NCBI GenBank assembly: GCA_963819785.1
Contig: CAWFXW010000022.1
Span: 248,001-312,000 of the forward strand
From: Palsa-504 sp963819785
Lineage (GTDB): Bacteria > Actinomycetota > Actinomycetes > Streptosporangiales > Streptosporangiaceae
Direction: 5' to 3'
Length of the DNA: 64,000 bases
In this document: positions 23,419 to 31,827 of the stretch, piece after piece
Position numbering within the stretch: the stretch's first letter is position 1
How the letters are laid out: the number at the start of each line of letters is the position of its first letter
Notes under the pieces: generated by a model
Told to the model about the DNA's origin: nothing
Seen by the model: only the letters and a program-made list of their open reading frames with translations
The model's database searches: none
Made by a program: the position numbers and the translations under genes

Positions 23419-24875
23419 ACCCGCTCCGGGTTGCGGCCATCGACCTGGGCGCGGCCAGCGGCCGGATTGTCATTGGATACCGAACGGACCGTGGTTTCAG
23501 CCTCCGCGAGGTGCACCGCTTCGGTAACCGGTCCCGGCCCGTCGGCGGCGTGCTGCGCTGGGACGCGCGGGCGCTGTTCGCCGGGATCCGCGCCGGCCTG
23601 CGGGCCGCGGCCGCGGACGGCCCGCTCGACGCGGTGTCCGTCGACGGCTGGGCGGTGGATTACGGGCTGCTGGACGGCGACGGCGAGCTGATCGCCGACC
23701 CGGCCAGCTACCGGGACCCGCGAAGCGGGCCGCCGTTCGCCGCCGTCACCGGCGGCGGCGTGAACGGGGTCGACGCCCGGCGGCTGTACCAGGCCACCGG
23801 GATCGCCCCGCAGCCGATCAACACGGTGTTCCAGCTGATGGCCGATCGCGACCTAGACCGCGCCCGGCACGCCGTCCTGGTCCCTGACCTGATGACCTAC
23901 TGGCTGTCCGGGCAGCTCGGCACCGAGCTGACCAACGCCTCCACCACGGGACTGCTCGACACCCGGAATATGAAATGGGCAGACCAGATCGGTGAGGCAC
24001 TGGCCGTTCGGACGAAAATGTTTCCCCCGCTTCGGACGGCAGGCGAGGTGGCCGGGCCGGCCGTCCCCGGGCTAGGTCTGGCGCGCCCGCCGCAGGTGAT
24101 CGTCGGGCCGTCGCACGACACCGCCGCCGCGGTGGCCGGCGTGCCCGCCGCGCAGGAGGGCTTCGCCTTCGTCTGCACCGGGACGTGGGCGCTGGTCGGG
24201 GTGGAGCTGCGGGCACCGGTGGTCAGCGAGGCGGCTCGCCAGGCCGGGTTCAGCAACGAGGCCGGGGTCGACGGGACCACCCGGTTCCTGCGTAATGTGA
24301 CCGGGTTCTGGCTGCTGCAGGAGTGCGTCAGGGAATGGGGGCGGGTCGACCTGGACGAGCTGACCAGGGCGGCCGGGCGGGTGCACGGGCTTCGGGCCCT
24401 CGTTGATGTCCAGGATCCCGCGTTCCTGCCGCCGGGCGGGATGACCGCGCGGATCGTCGGGGCGTGCCTGCGGGTCAGCGGCGTGGCGTTGCCGGGCCGG
24501 GCGGAGATCCTGCGCTGCATCCTGGACAGCATGGCCGTGGCGATCAGGCAGGCGGTCCGCGACGCGGTCCGATTGAGCGGCCGGCCGGTGCGGACCGTCC
24601 ACGTCGTGGGCGGCGGCGTGGCCAACCCGCTGTTCTGCCAGCTGGTCGCGGACGCCTGCCGGCTGCCCGTGGTAGCCGGGCCGACCGAGGCGGCGTGCTG
24701 GGGCAACACCTTGATCCAGGCCCGGGCGCTCGGCGCGGTCGGCGGGTCGGGCGGGTCGCTGCCCGAGCTACGGGCCGTGATCCGTCGCGCGGTCCGGCTG
24801 GCGGAGTACGTGCCGTCCGGTCCGGATCAGGCGTGGGACCGGGCGGAGGAGATCGTGCTGGCCAGCCGGTCATAA
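23415..24875 (+). CDS. rhaB: rhamnulokinase
   Basis: 486 residues of the FGGY kinase family. The phosphate motif AAIDLGAASGRIVIG is at residues 7-21, the substrate segment SVDGWAVDYGLLDGDG follows, then VVGPSHDTAAAVAGVPA, FVCTGTWALVGVEL and the adenosine motif HVVGGGVANPLFCQLVADACRLPVVAGPTEAACWGN. It phosphorylates rhamnulose at O1. The GTG start overlaps the rhaD stop by 4 nt. It is the last recognisable gene of the rhamnose operon; no rhamnose mutarotase gene was found next to it. Confidence 0.93.
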   Translation: MNPLRVAAIDLGAASGRIVIGYRTDRGFSLREVHRFGNRSRPVGGVLRWDARALFAGIRAGLRAAAADGPLDAVSVDGWAVDYGLLDGDGELIADPASYRDPRSGPPFAAVTGGGVNGVDARRLYQATGIAPQPINTVFQLMADRDLDRARHAVLVPDLMTYWLSGQLGTELTNASTTGLLDTRNMKWADQIGEALAVRTKMFPPLRTAGEVAGPAVPGLGLARPPQVIVGPSHDTAAAVAGVPAAQEGFAFVCTGTWALVGVELRAPVVSEAARQAGFSNEAGVDGTTRFLRNVTGFWLLQECVREWGRVDLDELTRAAGRVHGLRALVDVQDPAFLPPGGMTARIVGACLRVSGVALPGRAEILRCILDSMAVAIRQAVRDAVRLSGRPVRTVHVVGGGVANPLFCQLVADACRLPVVAGPTEAACWGNTLIQARALGAVGGSGGSLPELRAVIRRAVRLAEYVPSGPDQAWDRAEEIVLASRS

Positions 24876-25325
24876 CGGACGGCGGGCGGCCACCCAGCGG
24901 AACGTGTTGACCAGCGTGACCACGCCGTTGTGCTGGAATTGCGCGAGGGCATGCCGCAGGACGTCGCGGACTTCCGGCTCGCCGGCCGCCTGGACGGCCC
25001 GGGCGCCGCCGGCGGAGCAGAGCAGGGCGGTCACGGCGTCGTCCATGGTGGCGTAGCGCCAGTGGCACACGACCTCGCCGTTCGCCGCGACCGGCAGGCC
25101 GGCGTCGGCCAGGGCGGCCTCCAGGTTGCCCGGCGCCGACAGCGCGTAGGGGGCGTGGTCGCCGGCCCGGTCGGGCGGGATGAGGGCGCTCATTGCCTGG
25201 TGGATGACGGTGCCCTCCGAGCGTTCGGGAGCGGTGAACAAGCTGGCCACCACGCGGCCGCCCGGACGGGTGACGCGGGCCGCCTCGCGCAGCGCTTGCT
25301 GAGGGTCACTGCTGATCGATCTGGG
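24870..25325 (-). pseudogene. C-terminal half of a SAM-dependent methyltransferase
   Basis: The minus strand encodes QQALREAARVTRPGGRVVASLF, FTAPERSEG, ALSAPGNLEAALADAGL and FQHNGVVTLVNTFRWVAARR, the second half of a UbiE/Methyltransf_11-like enzyme. Motif I and the whole N-terminal SAM pocket are missing; upstream of about 25325 the frame reads antisense to an unrelated fragment. It is therefore a truncated remnant. It abuts the end of the rhamnose operon tail to tail. Confidence 0.65.
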
Positions 25326-25448
25326 GGCCATGCGTGACCTTTCGCACGACCCGGCCACGGGGGTGGCCTCGGCGTGGCCGGCGATCCAGGGCGGCCTGGA
25401 GCTGGCGCCGTTCCTGGCCGAGCGGGGCCGGGTCTTCCCCGGCGGAGC

Positions 25449-25790
25449 GAGCTGGAGACCGAGCACTCGTTCTCGATCTGGTACGGGTGGGCGCCGCGCG
25501 ATCTTCCCGACATGGCGTTCTCGGTGGAGGCGGACGTCTACGTCGCGACCTACGTGATCTACACCGACCCGGCCGACGACGCCCGGCACACCGAGTGGGT
25601 GCACCGCCGGACGGGCGGGCTGGCCAGCGCCCACGGTGCCGGGGTCTACCTGGGCGACACCGACTTCACCCGGCGGCAGGACCGGTTCCTGTCCGACGAC
25701 GCGTACCGGCGGCTGGCCGCGATCCGCGCCGCGCGTGACCCCGGGGGCCTTTATTGCTGCACCGGCCCGGCTAAAGCCTGCCGGGATCCG
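25449..25790 (+). pseudogene. C-terminal remnant of an FAD-linked oxidoreductase
   Basis: Residues SFSIWYGWAPRDLPDMAFSV, VYVATYVIYTDPADDARHTEWV, GVYLGDTDFTRRQDRFLS and YRRLAAIRAARDPGGLY resemble the end of berberine-bridge-type FAD oxidoreductases, in which a short DPxG(R/L)F motif closes the protein. No FAD-binding N-terminal domain lies upstream; a possible extra piece at 25330-25448 is in a different frame. The reading runs on into unrelated sequence after the DPGG motif. Remnant status is clear; the family assignment is moderate. Confidence 0.45.
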
Positions 25791-26253
25791 GAACCAGGTC
25801 GGCGGCCTTTCTTACGGATCGGGCACGGCCCGTGCCGTATCCAATCCAGTCCCGCACGAGCCGGGGGCTGGTGAGTAATCGCTGCGGCATGGGCATCTCG
25901 ATGAAGCAGTAAACAACTTCGCCGCCGCCGGGTGGAAAGAAGTACAACCACTGATTGCTCAGCGCATCCACGTTAGTAACAAGCTCGGACACCAGCATTT
26001 CTGCCGTTTCGGCCGTGCCAATGCCGATTCCCCAGGCAGGGGTCCAGGAATTGACGGATGTACCGGTGCGCCCAGAATGGAGGGGTCGGTAGCGGGGCAG
26101 GCGCAAACGTTCCGACGTCAATTGCTCTGTGCTCGTCCGGTCGGCGCGTCGCTCAGGCCGAACCTGGCGCCGGCGCGAGTAGCCGCGTTCCTGCTGCCAT
26201 GACGACCACCCCTTTCTGAGCTTGCCTGATACCCTCACAACACAGGGAATCAC
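25771..26253 (-). pseudogene. degenerate ATP-binding (anti-sigma/HATPase-like) protein remnant
   Basis: 160 codons from 26253. The middle contains ETAEMLVSELVTNVDALSNQ preceded by LPRYRPLHSG, which matches the N-terminal helix region of actinobacterial RsbW-like ATPase proteins (usually ETAELLVSELVTNAV). The G1/G2 ATP-binding boxes are absent and the remainder does not fit the family. It is probably a frameshifted or truncated copy. A near-palindrome, GTTGA-N6-TCAAC, lies at 26273-26288 just upstream and may be the relic of its operator. Confidence 0.4.
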
Positions 26254-26272
26254 CCCGATGTGGCGTTCGGTA

Positions 26273-26288
26273 GTTGACAGCTATCAAC
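26273..26288. promoter_or_regulatory. near-palindrome in the gap before the AT-rich genes
   Basis: GTTGA and TCAAC arms flank a CAGCTA core. The dyad has one mismatch. It lies between the remnant at 25771-26253 and the gene at 26465, and could be an operator for either. Confidence 0.3.
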
Positions 26289-26464
26289 AGGAGTTAACAT
26301 GGGGCTGCAACCCCGTACCCACCACGCAAGTCCCCTTCGAAGGTCGTGGTTACCTCCCATGACGACTCCGCTGCAAGCTGCCCGCCGCTCTAAAAGAGAG
26401 CCCATATGTGATGAAGAGGTGGCCAGTAAAAGTTTCCATATAGCATGGCGAGAATGGGTCAATT

Positions 26465-27184
26465 ATGTCTCTGCATAGAACAATTGAGATTAAACCGCAT
26501 AACCCAGGAGTCGCGCGATATGCTCTCGGACCGTCGCGGCTATATCTCGACGATATCCAGCTTATACACGAGACACTTGCCAAGGCGGCAAATAGGAGAG
26601 CGGATTCTCTAGGTGGCGAGGCTGCTGAGGTGGTGATTACTGCCGGAGAAGCAATTGCGGACGAGCCTAGCGACCTACGAGACGCAAACTCGGAGGAGCT
26701 TGCTAGAGTTCGGATTGCTCTGGACTCACCGTTGATTTCCATAAACCTCAAAACTAGGTGGGCAGATGTTTCGGTGCAAACATCTGATAGCGAAGGCCGG
26801 GATACCGCGGTCGGTATACGTGACTATATCAATAAGAAACGATCGATTTTTGTAGGCCTTACTAATGGAAATAAAATGTGGGACCTGTCGATACTTATCG
26901 GAAGTGCCGTTGCGGCAAGTACGTTGATGACCTTGAAGCTATCGCTGTGGCCTATCGCCGTAGTTGGCCTTGTAATATGCAGTTTCGCAACCTATGGGCT
27001 GAATCTCCTGCTGTCTTATTTCGGAGGCGGCGCCGTTCGCATCTACCCCTATGAGCGCGCTGAAGTTCGACGGCTCAGTTCTGAAACACGGAAGCAGTTG
27101 TGGATCGCGTTGGCGGGGGCAATTATCGGCGCTTTGATTGTAGCCCTTGCAGGGCTTTGGGCTGGAGTTGCGGTTCATCACTGA
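26465..27184 (+). CDS. unrecognised membrane protein of the AT-rich insert
   Basis: 239 residues. The first 140 are hydrophilic and mixed alpha/beta (IEIKPHNPGVARYALGPSRLYLDDIQLIHETLAKAA, then ARVRIALDSPLISINLKTRWADVSVQ). They are followed by a hydrophobic hairpin near residues 141-190 (SILIGSAVAASTLMTLKLSLWPIAVVGLVICSFATYGLNLLL) and a C-terminal helix (IALAGAIIGALIVALAGLWAGVAV). No family is recognised. Codon use (AGA, AGG, ATA, AAA) and base composition differ sharply from the rest of the window: 18 of 60 bases are G/C at 26821-26880 against 46 of 60 at 16621-16680, pointing to recent transfer. It converges with the next gene. Confidence 0.75.
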   Translation: MSLHRTIEIKPHNPGVARYALGPSRLYLDDIQLIHETLAKAANRRADSLGGEAAEVVITAGEAIADEPSDLRDANSEELARVRIALDSPLISINLKTRWADVSVQTSDSEGRDTAVGIRDYINKKRSIFVGLTNGNKMWDLSILIGSAVAASTLMTLKLSLWPIAVVGLVICSFATYGLNLLLSYFGGGAVRIYPYERAEVRRLSSETRKQLWIALAGAIIGALIVALAGLWAGVAVHH

Positions 27185-27304
27185 GGCGCACGAAAAGGTT
27201 CATTACGGAGCGGTAGTTATCTCATCGATAGCCGGGCCCGACATAAGGTTCGCGTTGCACCAGTCATCTCGACAGTCAGAGACAACTGACGGATTTCAGT
27301 CTGA

Positions 27305-28537
27305 CTATAGCCCTTTCGTGGGTAACCGCGATTCGGCATCGCGGTTCGGCCTAGACCGGAGTACCTTAATTAGGATTATAATAATAGCCAATATTATTAG
27401 AATTATCAGTGCCCAGATCAGGATGTCAACCCATGACGTCGAGGACGCCAGAGGTACTGACGTCGAGGACGTCGGATGCGGTGACGTCGAGGACGTCGGA
27501 TGCGGTGACGTCGAGGACGTCGGAGACGGTGACGGCGAGGGAGCTGAATGGCAATCATTTTCCAATGTATTCGGCGCATCGGCGCAAACGATGAAGTCAG
27601 TTGTCGGATTCGACTCAATATAACCTGGCAAGAAGGTAAGAAAATCCTCGGTCAGGGTTGTTGGACTTATAGCTGCGTATAGATGCTCGACCGCCCAAAA
27701 CCTATATTTCCCATTGAGCACGTTATCCCGCCTGGGTGCGAAACCGTCGATCTTGATCTCGGAAACCTGCGGATAGCCATTAAGAAGTCCATAGGTTTCT
27801 GCATAGCCAATCGCGTTCGGAGTTTCATTCACAAAGTCGAGCGAACTTGTAGTGCTATCTTCGGTGCAGCTCGTGAAAGAAACCGCACTTCCAGTCGGCG
27901 GATTTGGACATTTACGTCCGTATGGCGCAGGAATGGGATTAGCCGAATTAGGATAAAGGACATTCGTGAAGAGGGCCTTCCGACTTCCGGAACCTGCCCG
28001 ACGCCCGACGGCAACTACACCCTTCTTACCAAACTGGACGAAGATCGTACGCAGATCACCACTGCTGAGGCCCGATGCGGGAAAGAGACCCTTGTGCGCA
28101 ATAACGGAGAAAATGACATAGCCCATCGCGTGTGGCATCAGCCCCTTGGCGCCGGTATAAGTCCCGTCGTACATGGCGATCATCGACCCGGCATCTGAAG
28201 AACCAGAACTTACTGCGCCCAGCACTTTTGCCATACCATAGGAGCTGTCCCCATCGTTGACCGTAATTGTGGCACCCGGACAGTCTTGCATATACTCGCT
28301 AGCCGCTTCTTGTGCGATCGGCTCGAAGGCAGTTGAGCCGACGAGCGTCAGCGAGCCCGTGGCACACGGCGGTGATTCATTAGGCGAAGCTGGCCCAGTG
28401 GTCGAGGTCGTAACAGCCGCCAAGTTCGTGCCACTACCTCCCCCGCCAGACACCAGGACGGCGGCGGCGATCAGCGTGGCCGCGATCAACGCCGCGCTAA
28501 TGGCCGACTTGTTCGGATTTGAGCTGTATTGCGACAT
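27305..28537 (-). CDS. PstS-like substrate-binding protein with C-terminal membrane anchor
   Basis: 410 residues. An N-terminal hydrophobic segment (residues 12-30) lacks a lipobox cysteine. Residues 55-330 read as a PBP-like domain: LVGSTAFEPIAQEAASEYMQDCPGATITVNDGDSSYGM, GYVIFSVIAHKGLFPASGLSSGDLRTIF and VGRRAGSGSRKAL, all reminiscent of PstS. A Ser/Thr/Pro stalk built on a 24-bp repeat follows, then one strongly hydrophobic helix near residues 368-392 and a short basic tail. PstS proteins are normally lipid-anchored at the N-terminus, so this arrangement, anchored at the C-terminus, is unusual. No pstCAB genes are nearby. A binding or sensing role is more likely than transport, but is not shown. 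Composition is AT-rich. Confidence 0.75.
   Translation of the reverse strand: MSQYSSNPNKSAISAALIAATLIAAAVLVSGGGGSGTNLAAVTTSTTGPASPNESPPCATGSLTLVGSTAFEPIAQEAASEYMQDCPGATITVNDGDSSYGMAKVLGAVSSGSSDAGSMIAMYDGTYTGAKGLMPHAMGYVIFSVIAHKGLFPASGLSSGDLRTIFVQFGKKGVVAVGRRAGSGSRKALFTNVLYPNSANPIPAPYGRKCPNPPTGSAVSFTSCTEDSTTSSLDFVNETPNAIGYAETYGLLNGYPQVSEIKIDGFAPRRDNVLNGKYRFWAVEHLYAAISPTTLTEDFLTFLPGYIESNPTTDFIVCADAPNTLENDCHSAPSPSPSPTSSTSPHPTSSTSPHPTSSTSVPLASSTSWVDILIWALIILIILAIIIILIKVLRSRPNRDAESRLPTKGL
27458..27529. repeat. 24-bp tandem repeat encoding the stalk of the PstS-like protein
   Basis: Three 24-nt units (27458-27481, 27482-27505, 27506-27529), the first two identical and the third with two or three changes; degenerate partial units flank them. 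Read on the minus strand, they give eight-residue Ser/Thr/Pro/His repeats just before the C-terminal helix. Confidence 0.9.
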
Positions 28538-28768
28538 TTGCCGCTCCTGCCACTACACGTAAGTTATCGGGAGCATATAGCCAGCAGGAGAAAACTCGAG
28601 GGACCGACGCCGCGCACCAACGGGCACAAGTATGGTCCGACCGGCGTAGATCCAACTTCACGTTACGATTTCGTTGCACCATTGAGGTCACAGCAGGTCA
28701 AGCGGCCATGCTGAGTGCAGTAAAAGAACTATGGCCTTGCCGATGATCGCGCTCACGAGATTCTTGTG

Positions 28769-30435
28769 CTACCCAGCGCGGGCTGGGGGCCCGTGGCTAT
28801 GGAGGACCTTGGTACGGTCGGGGTTCCAGGCGGTGGTGGTGCCGTCGGGGTTCAGGACTAGCGTCCAGCCCCAGCGGTGGATTACCACCTGGTGGTGAAA
28901 GCTGCAGAGCAGAACGCAGCCCTTGAGGCTGGTCGGGCCGCCGTGGGCCTTGTGCTTGACGTGATGGACCTGGCAGGCGGCGGCGGGCTGGTCGCAGCCG
29001 CCGGGCCAGCGGCAGTGCCGGTCCCGCAGGATGACCGCATTGCGGATGCCGGGCGGGATGCTGGTCGAGTACCCGATGTCCAGCGGCAGGCTGGGACCGG
29101 CGAGCCTGGCGCCCAGCTGCCGGGTCCGCAAGAACGAGGCCAGACCGCCGGGGCCGGACAGCAGGTCGGCTACCTTGCCGATAATGGCCTGCTGGATCGC
29201 CTCCCGGGACAAGACGGTGAGCTGGGCCAGGCCTGAGCGGCCGGTGTCGAGAGCTGGGCTGGTGCGGTCAACGGCCGGATCCGGCTCCGGGACGGCGTCC
29301 TGCTGCGGCGCGCAGTGCGGGCCGTGGCCGGCGTACTGCAGGCACAGGGCCACCAGGTCATCCAGTGCGGCGGGGTCGATGTCGCCGGTCACGACCGGGC
29401 TGATGGCCGCGTCGCAGGCCATCGCGCGGCCCGCGTCGCCGTCCAGCCAGGCGCCGCCGTCACTGCCCGGGCCGGCCTCAGCCTCGGCGCGGCGCGCGAC
29501 CCACCGGATCCGCATCTCGGCGATCCACTCCGTCTCCAGCACCGACCCGTCGTCCATGGCCCGCAATTCGGCCAGGGAGATGTGTGCCCACACCTTTACC
29601 GGCTGGCCGGCCCGCTCCGGGAGAAGATCACTGGCGACCAGCCGGCGCATCGCGTCCTGCAGGGCATCGTGGTACCGCTGGTCCTTGGTCCGGGTGTCCT
29701 CCGCCCCGGCCGGGGCGGCCAGGGCGTCCAGCACGGTGGTGATGATCGCCGCGCACTCGGGGGTGAGATCACCGGTGATAACCCCGGCGCCGCCGAACGT
29801 GCTCTCCACCCGGACCCGGCGGTCCTCGAAGTTGGGCAGCAAGTCTCTGTCTTCGGCATCGGGCAGGGACCGGGCGTAGATCTCCGCGGCCAGCACGGCC
29901 AGGTCCGCCCGGCCCAGGCCCTTGCGAGCGGCGCCGAGCAAGATCTCGTCGGCGGTCCCGCGGCAGGCCGGGGGGAGCTTGTCGCTCCATTCGCAGATCA
30001 GCCGCGCGATCGGCTCGGACACGGCGGCGCCCTCGGCCAGCGCGGCGATCACGGCCGGGTGGGTGCAGGTCCGGCGGGCCCAGGCCAGGTGGGCGCGGGC
30101 GGCGCCCTTGGTGATCTTCGTGCGGTGGATCAGCCAGGAGGTGGAACTGTAGTCCGCGTCCGCGGAATAGCCCTGTCCGGCGGTGAATGCGGTCAGGAAG
30201 CGGCCCGCGCGGCGGTGGAGATCGCGGTGACCTGCTCGAAGGCCCGCAGGCAATCGGCCTGAGCCTGGGCGGCCAGGGCAGCGGGGTCGCTGGCGGCTAG
30301 ATGCCGCAGCCCGGTCAGGACCATTTCCACCGCGTCGGCGTCGGTCGCGGGTGTGGGTGTGGGTGCGGGAATACCCACCTGGTCCTCACCTCCCCGGGGA
30401 GACTCAGGATTGGTATCTGAGTTCGATATTAGCAC
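28769..30435 (-). pseudogene. DUF222 / HNH endonuclease domain protein (13E12 family), frameshifted
   Basis: The N-terminal 80 codons start at GTG 30435 and stop at TGA 30193-30195. The remaining 480 or so residues continue in another frame from about 30210. Together they give the normal layout: VLTGLRHLAASDPAALAAQAQ, then AFTAGQGYSADADYSSTSWLIHRTKITKGAARAHLAW (DUF222), and a C-terminal HNH module with CRWPGGCDQPAAACQVHHVKHKAHGG and LCSFHHQVVIHRWGW. One added base near 30200-30207, in a GGCC-rich stretch, would restore the frame. Such genes are multicopy in actinobacteria and are probably mobile or defence-related; their activity is poorly known. Confidence 0.75.
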
Positions 30436-30774
30436 CAGCTACTGACATTCTTGGGAACAACACACCTAATGACGGCCGAACGCCGAGACCAGGGCGCCGG
30501 CCAGGCCGTCACGGGGGATACTTGGCCTGTCTGTGCGTTCCCGCGAATGGGCCTGGCTATCGATGCTGAAGCGAGTTATGCGAGCTGGCGGGGCGGCTGG
30601 ACCAGGACGCCGGTGCCGAGCAGGTCCGGGGAACAGCCGGATGTGTCTGAGCTGGCGTGGATCCCCGGTACTCACTCACAGTGGGCGCTCGGCAGCGTGA
30701 GCTTCGCCAGCGACGGCACGGCAATCCTCAAGTACGGCACCTGACGACTGATCGGTTTCCTGCGCGCCCGGGCC
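30436..30774. other. 339-bp gap with a possible 3' gene remnant
   Basis: Between the DUF222 gene and the ABC permease no full gene is visible. On the plus strand, 30640-30744 can encode LAWIPGTHSQWALGSVSFASDGTAILKYGT, which resembles the repeated ending of secreted actinobacterial proteins that end in an ILKYG motif. No signal peptide or N-terminal body is found upstream, so at most a relic is present. Confidence 0.35.
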
Positions 30775-31827
30775 TCAGGTGAGGCGACGGCCGAGCCGCC
30801 GGAAGCAGTACCCGGCTAGGGCGAGGGCCAGGGCGAGGTAGATCGCGGTCTCGGTCCACTGGAAGGGCCAGTACCGGCTGGCGGGCTGGTAGGTGATGGC
30901 TTCCCGGATGCCCTGGCTGGTCAGGCAGCCATCGAAGTCGGGCGGGTTGTTTTCGATCGTTGGTGCGGTGCAGGCGGCCGGGGTGGTGCTGACTGGTTTC
31001 CCGGCGGCGTTGACGGGTCCGCTGGACAGGATCCACGCGCCGAACTGGCCGGGGAGGCTCTTGGCGACGAGCGTCAAGGTGCTGCCGCCCGGGCCGGTCG
31101 CTCCTCCGGCAAAGTTCCCCAGGTTCACCGAGATGACCGTGCGGTCGGCCGGGGCGAAGTGCGGACGGATCCACAGCGGCATGGCGATCTGGAGGGCGGC
31201 GAAGACGGCCAGGGTGACGGCCATGGCCGGGATGGTGCGCCGGATCAGCGCCCCGGCGGCGACGCCGAGGGCGAAGGCGAACGCCGCGTAGCCGAGCGGG
31301 GTTATGCCGTGGCTGGCGAAGATCAGCTGGGTGAACCGGCCCTGGTAGAGGACGCCGGCGGGGGCGCCGTGGGTGACGGCCCGGCCGAGCGGCGCCGCCC
31401 ACCAGGCCTGCATCAGGCTCAGTCCCTCGGTGACGGCCATGGCGGTCAGGCCGACGGCGGTGAGCTTGACCGCCAGCCACCGGGTCCGGGTGACGGACTG
31501 GTTCCAGGCCAGGGCGGAGGTCCCGGTCTCCAGCTCGCGGGCGATCAGCGGCGCGCCCCAGAACAGGCCGATCACGGCGGGCGCGAGGAGGATGCTCACG
31601 ACGCTGATCAGGTACAGCGCCGGGTAGATCGCGGTGCTCTGCAGCTGCGCCTCGAAGCTGCCGGCCAGGTTCTGGCAGCTGCCGCCGCGGCAGCCGCTGA
31701 GCCCGCTGGCGGCGTACAGGCTGGCCATGTGCGGCCCGGTGGCGGCGAGCAGGATCGCGAAGGCGGCCAGCGCCGCGGCCGCGCTGAGCGCCTGGGTGCG
31801 GAACTGCCGCCAGGTCAGCCAGATCAT
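30775..31827 (-). CDS. ABC transporter permease subunit of the YtrA-linked exporter
   Basis: 350 residues with six hydrophobic regions: AAALAAFAILLAATGPHM, ALYLISVVSILLAPAVIGLFWGAPLIA, a RWLAVKLTAVGLTAMAV helix, AAFAFALGVAAGALI, AVTLAVFAALQIAMPLW and a C-terminal TAIYLALALALAGYCF. It begins MIWLTWRQFRTQ, typical of this ABC-2-like permease group. A large external loop (residues 215-320) contains two cysteines. Its start overlaps the ATPase stop by 4 nt. It probably works in cell-envelope stress or antibiotic export; the substrate is unknown. Confidence 0.82.
   Translation of the reverse strand: MIWLTWRQFRTQALSAAAALAAFAILLAATGPHMASLYAASGLSGCRGGSCQNLAGSFEAQLQSTAIYPALYLISVVSILLAPAVIGLFWGAPLIARELETGTSALAWNQSVTRTRWLAVKLTAVGLTAMAVTEGLSLMQAWWAAPLGRAVTHGAPAGVLYQGRFTQLIFASHGITPLGYAAFAFALGVAAGALIRRTIPAMAVTLAVFAALQIAMPLWIRPHFAPADRTVISVNLGNFAGGATGPGGSTLTLVAKSLPGQFGAWILSSGPVNAAGKPVSTTPAACTAPTIENNPPDFDGCLTSQGIREAITYQPASRYWPFQWTETAIYLALALALAGYCFRRLGRRLT

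Noticed and set aside
27458..27529. 24-bp direct repeats resembling a short CRISPR array
   Set aside because: The units are contiguous, with no spacers, and encode an in-frame Ser/Thr/Pro stalk; no cas genes are near.
27683..28198. 171-codon plus-strand frame inside the AT-rich island
   Set aside because: It is antisense to the PstS-like domain, whose reading has a coherent fold pattern; the plus-strand product has none.
28538..28768. Small frames in the gap between the PstS-like and DUF222 genes
   Set aside because: None has a convincing ribosome-binding site, family motif or composition that separates it from chance; nothing is annotated there.
30451..30744. 97-codon plus-strand gene after the DUF222 locus
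   Set aside because: Only the last 30 residues look like protein sequence; no signal peptide or domain supports a complete gene, so it is listed only as a possible relic.
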